In this document: positions 12,507-16,798 of the stretch, piece after piece | Numbering within the stretch: position 1 is the first letter of the stretch | Layout of the letters: each line of letters begins with the position of its first letter | DNA from: M3007 sp964392655 | Lineage (GTDB): Bacteria; Bacteroidota; Bacteroidia; Chitinophagales; Saprospiraceae | Length of the DNA stretch: 16,798 bases | Reading direction: 5' to 3' | NCBI GenBank assembly: GCA_964392655.1 | Contig: CAYMQY010000081.1 | Location: 1 to 16,798 of the forward strand | Notes under the pieces: generated by a model | Databases searched by the model: none | Told to the model about the DNA's origin: nothing | Seen by the model: only the letters and a program-made list of their open reading frames with translations | Translations under genes and position numbers: made by a program

Positions 12507-15014
12507 TTACCGCAGCATCACTTTACCGCTACCCAACACCTGCCCTTCGGCGCGAACCTGAATCAGGTACATGCCGAAGGGCAAATTGCCGCGCTCGAAG
12601 CGCCATTGCGCCTCGGTTACCGTTGCCGTATGCATGAGTTTGCCGGTTACGTCGCGTAACTCCACTTGCCATTCCTGCAAGCCGTTCAGTCCGCGCAGTT
12701 CCAGCAGAGCGGTTTCGTCCACAGGGTTTGGCATGATGCGCAGGTCGAGACCCTGGCGGAAAGGCTGCCAGGCGCTCACCGTCACGAAGTTGGTACCGAC
12801 GCGATGTACGGTGGTGTTGGTGATGACCGGCTCGTTGAAATCGAAGAAGATGGCGGCTTTGTTCAGGATGTCGGTTTGCAGCGGAACCCCGGCTTTTTGA
12901 GAAATACGGTACTTGACGAAACCCTGTGATCCGGCAAGGTTGACGTTGCTGTCGGGCAGCAGGATGTCGTCGAACGTGAATTTAATGTTCCGGTCGCCGT
13001 AAAATGCGAAGGTGTAGGGATGGCTGCTTGCACCCGGGCGAATCGTCGTCGGGTCGAGCCACTCGGACAGTTCGTCGCGGATAACCACGGTGAATGCCGT
13101 ATCGGTACCGGTATTCTGGAACCGGATCAGGTATTCGATATCGGTACCGGGTTCGATATGGCGCGCTGTGCCGTAGCCAACCGGAAATCCTTGTTTGTCA
13201 TTGGGGTCATAAGAGCCCACATTTGCGCGGCAGTCAATATCTATCCAGGGATCGTTGTCGTCTTGCGGGAACTGGTTCACAAAACCGACGCTGAACTGAC
13301 CGCCGTTTGCGCAACCTTCCAGGGTCTGGCTCGGCATGGACTGGCCGGGGTGGAACGGTTCCTGCTCTACTTCCACACGCCAGGTGGCGCCGTTGGCCGG
13401 CACGCGCACATGGTATGTTTCGCCCGGTGAGAGGATGATGGCGGGTGGTGGCGCTTGCATCAACATGACGGCATCCTCGATGATGACGTATTCCAGCGGC
13501 TGGCTCATGATGCCGTTTCCGATGTTTTTGATGGCAAAATCCAGCGTATCGGTTTCACAATCGGCCTGAATTTGCAGGCTGGCGCCCGACCACTGGGCGT
13601 TGGCGGGTTCGCAGGCGCCGGTCGGGTAAATCACGGCTTCCGTGCAGTGCGTCTGGCCGAGCGTAGCGTTGCAACTGACGAGCACCGATACCCAGAACGA
13701 GCCGCAGGTGTTGAACGGTACTGTGCCGAGATCGAAACGGTAGAGGTTGTTGCCGAGGTTTGTACCGGGGATTTCCGAACCGGTGACGCTCAAGAAGGGG
13801 TCGAACTGAATTTCAATATACGAGTTGGTCGCGTCGGCGGTGCCTTGATTGCAGTAGAAAACCGAGTAATAACTGCTGAAGCAGCGGCGGAGGAAGGGGG
13901 TGCTGATGTCTACATTCATGGCTGGACAAACTGCTTCCGGCTGCAGGAGAAAGTCCTGCGCGACAGTTTGCCCCGGGGCAATGCTCACCGAAAACGAGGC
14001 CTGACAGGGCGACCACAAATTGTTGATGGGGATCACAGTGGCGGTGTAAGTGCCCGGCACCAGTTCTACCCGGTAGAAACCGTCGTTGTCGGTGTAGGCA
14101 AAATATTCGTCGCCGGCGGCATTATTGATCCGGATAGCAATATTGGTAAAATCGTCGTCGGATGCTTCCAGCGTGCAGTTGGTGTTCCAGTCGGCGTACA
14201 CATACCCTTCGAGGTTGGCGCATTCGTCGGGTTCGTTTTCGAGGACGATTGTGGCCACGTCGGTGCAGCCGCGGCTGTCAGTTACCGTGACCACATACGT
14301 GCCGGCAATGGGATCATTGATCCAGTTACTGGTGTTGCCAGTATTCCACTGGTAGGAAAACGGCGGCAAGCCACCCTGAACCGTGACCCACATGCCGAGT
14401 GAGTCGTTGCAAAAGGGGCTGTCGAAATAATCAATTGCAGCAGTGAGCGGTCCGCCTTGAGAAGAGACCACAAAGAAAGATGCGCCGGAACACCCACCCG
14501 ACGAATTGGTGACGGTCACACCATAGGTAATAACGGTGCCAGGTGTGCTTGGGGGCGCCTCGATTGATTGGGTTGTGGCGCCGGTTGACCAAAGGTAGGT
14601 GAGGTTGCCACCGCCCTGTACGGTTGCAACGGCAGTGAGCGTGGTATTGCCGTCGCAATTTGGCGAGGATGGAATGATGGTTACCACCGGTACAGAGCCA
14701 TCTTGAGTGACAATAATAGTGTCGCCCGCCCAGCATTGCACGCTGTCAAAAACAAACAGTGCGTAGGTGCCCGGCACCGTAACAGTCGGGTTGGGAATAT
14801 TGGGCAACTGCACCGGCCCGAACCAGGAATACTGGTAATTGCCGGGAGGAGTTACGGTGGCTTGCAATTGTACCGAAGGCGTCTGACAATTGATCTCCGG
14901 ATTGGGAGGCGTGACGCTTACGCTCAATGAGCAGGGTTGTTGGGCTTGCAGGCCCAGAACCGCGAACAGGAACGCGGTGACAAGCAGCAGGAAGCGATTT
15001 TTTTTCGTGGACAT
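12507..15014 (-). CDS. Large modular T9SS-secreted surface protein with SprB-like, SdrD-B-like and DUF7619-like domains
   Basis: Predicted surface protein of 835 residues. The start at 15014 gives a clean signal peptide (MSTKKNRFLLLVTAFLFAVLGLQAQ); the frame stays open 46 codons further, but that part is not signal-like. Three Ig/PKD-type modules follow (~28-104, ~106-186, ~188-262). The last is SprB-like: VQGGLPPFSYQWNTGN, then AGTYVVTVTDSRGC. A SdrD-B or regulatory-like domain (~267-358) has LEGYVYADWNTNC and YTDNDGFYRVELVPGTYT. A Cys-rich DUF11-like stretch comes next, then SYDPNDKQG (601-609), EYLIRFQNTGTDTAFTVVIR (627-646) and FFDFNEP (723-729). The type IX sorting tail spans ~755-835 (RIMPNPVDETALLEL ... 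LPFGMYLIQV). It probably acts in adhesion or envelope structure, but the role is unknown. It is divergent from the gene at 15231 and ends before a strong hairpin. Confidence 0.87.
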   Translation of the reverse strand: MSTKKNRFLLLVTAFLFAVLGLQAQQPCSLSVSVTPPNPEINCQTPSVQLQATVTPPGNYQYSWFGPVQLPNIPNPTVTVPGTYALFVFDSVQCWAGDTIIVTQDGSVPVVTIIPSSPNCDGNTTLTAVATVQGGGNLTYLWSTGATTQSIEAPPSTPGTVITYGVTVTNSSGGCSGASFFVVSSQGGPLTAAIDYFDSPFCNDSLGMWVTVQGGLPPFSYQWNTGNTSNWINDPIAGTYVVTVTDSRGCTDVATIVLENEPDECANLEGYVYADWNTNCTLEASDDDFTNIAIRINNAAGDEYFAYTDNDGFYRVELVPGTYTATVIPINNLWSPCQASFSVSIAPGQTVAQDFLLQPEAVCPAMNVDISTPFLRRCFSSYYSVFYCNQGTADATNSYIEIQFDPFLSVTGSEIPGTNLGNNLYRFDLGTVPFNTCGSFWVSVLVSCNATLGQTHCTEAVIYPTGACEPANAQWSGASLQIQADCETDTLDFAIKNIGNGIMSQPLEYVIIEDAVMLMQAPPPAIILSPGETYHVRVPANGATWRVEVEQEPFHPGQSMPSQTLEGCANGGQFSVGFVNQFPQDDNDPWIDIDCRANVGSYDPNDKQGFPVGYGTARHIEPGTDIEYLIRFQNTGTDTAFTVVIRDELSEWLDPTTIRPGASSHPYTFAFYGDRNIKFTFDDILLPDSNVNLAGSQGFVKYRISQKAGVPLQTDILNKAAIFFDFNEPVITNTTVHRVGTNFVTVSAWQPFRQGLDLRIMPNPVDETALLELRGLNGLQEWQVELRDVTGKLMHTATVTEAQWRFERGNLPFGMYLIQVRAEGQVLGSGKVMLR

Positions 15015-15230
15015 AACGAGATGTGTTTGGGCTAAAAAAAGCGGTTGAAGGTTGAGTTTTTTCTTCTTTGGCAAGGGCGATTTGCGCAAATACTTTTTGA
15101 TGGTACAAAAGTTCAGGTTTATCACTGCCCAAACAAAGACATTTTCAGGCATTTATTTGAATTTAATTTTAAAATAAGATTTACAAGTATTTGAAATTTA
15201 GATTTTTGCGAAAGTTAAAATTTAGATTAA
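15015..15230. promoter_or_regulatory. AT-rich divergent intergenic region
   Basis: This 216-bp gap lies between the start codons of the large T9SS gene (minus) and the 465-residue protein gene (plus), so it should contain both promoters. The half next to the plus-strand gene is markedly A/T-rich. Short TTTG and TATTTG strings occur, but no fully matching TAnnTTTG with a properly spaced -33 box was found on either strand. A direct repeat lies at its right end. Confidence 0.4.
15194..15228. repeat. 11-bp direct repeat next to a start codon
   Basis: AAATTTAGATT occurs at 15194-15204 and again at 15218-15228, 24 bp apart start to start. The second copy ends 2 bp before the ATG of the plus-strand gene at 15231. 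In AT-rich DNA this may be chance, but the position would fit paired binding sites for a regulator or a translation-control element. Confidence 0.45.
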
Positions 15231-16628
15231 ATGGAAAATGCCCGTCTTTGGCAAACTTTGCGCACGCTGACGGTTAGTGAGCGCAAACAGATGGTCCTGT
15301 GGCTGCAGTCGCCTTTTTTTTGTCGGCGCGCACAGCCGGTGGCGCTGTACGAATACCTGCGAAGCTGCATAGATGCCGGCAAAACGCCCGACCCGGAAGC
15401 CGCCATGCGGGCGGTATTTCGTTCGGAAACCGATGTGCAGGCCCTGCGCGTGGTGATGACCGAGTTGATGGGCCAGGTGGAGCATTTTCTGGTTTACGCC
15501 GAAAAATTTGAACGGGAAGGCGATTTCTACATTCGTCTTGCCGCCGCGTTTCGCAAACGCGGGTTGGAAAAACACTTTCGGCAAAGCCTGCATGCTGCCC
15601 GGGGCGACTGGGCCGGACAACCGTACCGCCACGCAGAATTCTTCGACGCGCAAGTGGCAATTGAATACGAACTCTACCAGTTTCAGACTGCGGGGCGCCG
15701 CACCGAAGCGCTGAACTGGCAGGAACTGTCCGACCAAACCGACACGGCCTTCATCGCGCACAAACTCCGGCAGGCGTGTTTTGCGCTCAGCCACCAGGTG
15801 GTGTACAGCACAAACTACGATTTCGGCCTGCTGGATGCTGTGCTGAAGCATGTCCGGCAGTCGGAAAGCCTGCTGGAGATACCGTCGGTAGGCCTGTACT
15901 TTTACTGCTACCTGTTTCTGACGGAGGTGGAGGGCGAGCCGTATTTTCAGGAATTCAAGCCGCGTTTTTTGGCCAATCTTGGCCGGCTACCCGTGGATGA
16001 GCAACGAAATCTCCACCTGTTAGCCCTGAATTTCTGCATTCGGAAAATCAACCAGTCGCAGCCGGATTATTTCCGCGAAGCGCTCGACCTGTACAAATCC
16101 GCGTTGAATGCCGACCTGCTGCTCGAAAACGGCCAACTTTCCCACTTTGCCTACAACAACATAGCAGCCATCGCGCTCAAGGTGGGCGAGGCCGACTGGG
16201 CGGAAGAATTCATCCACCGGTACGCGCCATTTCTGGAAAAAAAACACCGCGATGCGGCATTTCACCTCAATCTCGCCCGCGTGGAATACGGGCGCCAAAA
16301 CATGCGCTCGGCTCTACTGCACCTCCAGCAAGCCGACTACAAAGACCTCATCAACAACCTGATTGCCAAAACGCTGCAACTGAAAATCTACTACGAAACC
16401 GGCGAACTGGACGCCCTCGACGCGCACCTGCAAAGTATGCAGACGTTCATCCGCCGCCAACGGGTAATCGGATACCACAAAACGAACTACAATAATATCG
16501 TGCGCTACGGCCGGCGCTTGCTCCAACTGAACCCCAACAGCCGGCCGGCACGCGAAAAACTCCGAAACCAAATTGAAACAGAACCCGTGCTGACCGAAAA
16601 AGAGTGGTTTTTGGAAATGGTGGGGTAG
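15231..16628 (+). CDS. Conserved alpha-helical, TPR-like protein of unknown function
   Basis: I do not recognise a named family. The 465-residue protein has no signal peptide or membrane segment and appears almost entirely helical. An N-terminal region LTVSERKQMVLWLQSPFF (~13-30) precedes many paired amphipathic helices rich in Leu, Ala, Tyr and Arg, such as LSHFAYNNIAAIALKVGEAD (~304-323) and LHLQQADYKDLINNLIAKTL (~363-382). This is like a TPR or similar helical-hairpin solenoid, and a protein-binding role is a guess from that. The ATG at 15231 follows the AT-rich divergent region; no Shine-Dalgarno is seen. It converges on galT with only 3 bp between the two stop codons. Confidence 0.75.
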   Translation: MENARLWQTLRTLTVSERKQMVLWLQSPFFCRRAQPVALYEYLRSCIDAGKTPDPEAAMRAVFRSETDVQALRVVMTELMGQVEHFLVYAEKFEREGDFYIRLAAAFRKRGLEKHFRQSLHAARGDWAGQPYRHAEFFDAQVAIEYELYQFQTAGRRTEALNWQELSDQTDTAFIAHKLRQACFALSHQVVYSTNYDFGLLDAVLKHVRQSESLLEIPSVGLYFYCYLFLTEVEGEPYFQEFKPRFLANLGRLPVDEQRNLHLLALNFCIRKINQSQPDYFREALDLYKSALNADLLLENGQLSHFAYNNIAAIALKVGEADWAEEFIHRYAPFLEKKHRDAAFHLNLARVEYGRQNMRSALLHLQQADYKDLINNLIAKTLQLKIYYETGELDALDAHLQSMQTFIRRQRVIGYHKTNYNNIVRYGRRLLQLNPNSRPAREKLRNQIETEPVLTEKEWFLEMVG

Positions 16629-16650
16629 GGGCTACCCTCGAAGCATTTCC
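16613..16650. terminator. Hairpin covering both stop codons of a convergent pair
   Basis: GGGTAG (16623-16628) pairs with CTACCC (16632-16637) across a GGG loop, and GGAAATG (16613-16619) pairs with CATTTCC (16644-16650) outside an unequal internal loop. The TAG stop of the helical protein gene is in the left inner arm and the TAG of galT, read on the other strand, in the right. No T-run follows, so termination by this hairpin is unproven. Confidence 0.4.
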
Positions 16651-16798
16651 GCAGCCTTTTCCGGCGTAAAATCCCGCTGCGGGTTGGCGAGCATCTCGTA
16701 GCCGACCATGAATTTTTTCACTGTAGCCGAGCGCAGCAGGGGCGGGTAAAACACAAAATGCCAGTGCCACTCGGGGTGCGGCTTGCCGTCGGTGGGCG
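16632..16798 (-). CDS. galT: Galactose-1-phosphate uridylyltransferase, C-terminal part
   Basis: Leloir pathway enzyme that exchanges UMP between UDP-glucose and galactose-1-phosphate. The 54 visible residues are the C-terminal end: EWHWHFVFYPPLLRSATVKK, then FMVGYEMLANPQRDFTPEKA and AEMLRG with a TAG stop. This matches E. coli GalT closely through FYPPLLRSAT and FMVGYEMLA, but stops near RLR without the roughly 14-residue E. coli tail. The first His of the E. coli iron-site pair HxHFYPP is kept, while the second is replaced by Val (HFVFYPP). The active-site HPH motif lies beyond the window. The gene runs in from the right and converges on the helical protein gene. Confidence 0.93.
   Translation of the reverse strand, partial: PTDGKPHPEWHWHFVFYPPLLRSATVKKFMVGYEMLANPQRDFTPEKAAEMLRG

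Noticed and set aside
15015..15152. A 46-residue N-terminal extension of the large T9SS protein starting at 15152.
   Set aside because: It places a basic, non-hydrophobic stretch before a clear signal peptide that begins at 15014.

Overview
This window looks like ordinary chromosomal DNA from a Bacteroidota member, most likely of the Saprospiria/Chitinophagia type (inference). The clues are two secreted proteins with type IX secretion (T9SS) C-terminal sorting tails, SprB-like and DUF7619-like modules, a DUF4403 lipoprotein, a DUF4369-thioredoxin lipoprotein, and start regions that lack clear Shine-Dalgarno sequences but carry -7 boxes of the Bacteroidota form TAnnTTTG. Coding density is high and base composition is moderately GC-rich. 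No tRNA, rRNA, CRISPR array, insertion sequence or phage gene was seen.

Layout, left to right. Positions 1-563 (minus) hold the N-terminal half of a Tat-exported glycosylasparaginase, cut at its catalytic threonine by the window edge. It diverges from a cation diffusion facilitator (683-1675, plus), which is followed by a small T9SS-secreted protein (1782-2558, plus). A long minus-strand block then runs from 12315 down to 2569. In transcription order it encodes a GH3-family acyl-acid-amido synthetase-like enzyme, an FtsX/MacB-type ABC permease, a DUF4403 lipoprotein, PurL, a TlpA-like thioredoxin lipoprotein, inorganic pyrophosphatase and a GNAT/FemAB-like acyltransferase. Next is a large modular T9SS protein (12507-15014, minus), divergent from an alpha-helical protein of unknown function (15231-16628, plus). 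The window ends in the C-terminus of GalT (16632-16798, minus).

The minus block is probably several transcription units. Candidate -7 boxes (TAYYTTTGCC on the minus strand) lie before GH3, DUF4403 and purL, and a weaker match lies before the acyltransferase. The thioredoxin and pyrophosphatase genes are 18 bp apart and probably cotranscribed. PurL works in purine synthesis, which releases pyrophosphate in several neighbouring steps, but the gene order suggests housekeeping genes in loose association rather than one pathway.

I found no convincing new multi-gene system. The most unusual content is non-coding. A 100-bp inverted/direct repeat fills the purL-thioredoxin gap and can form a stem of about 31 bp. 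A degenerate 9-bp tandem repeat abuts the ABC permease start codon. Hairpins overlap the stop codons of both convergent gene pairs. At protein level, the points to check are an atypical Tyr-Asp in place of Tyr-Lys in the pyrophosphatase, an orphan ABC permease with no ATPase nearby, a bacterial GH3 enzyme, and two DUF7619-type secreted paralogues.
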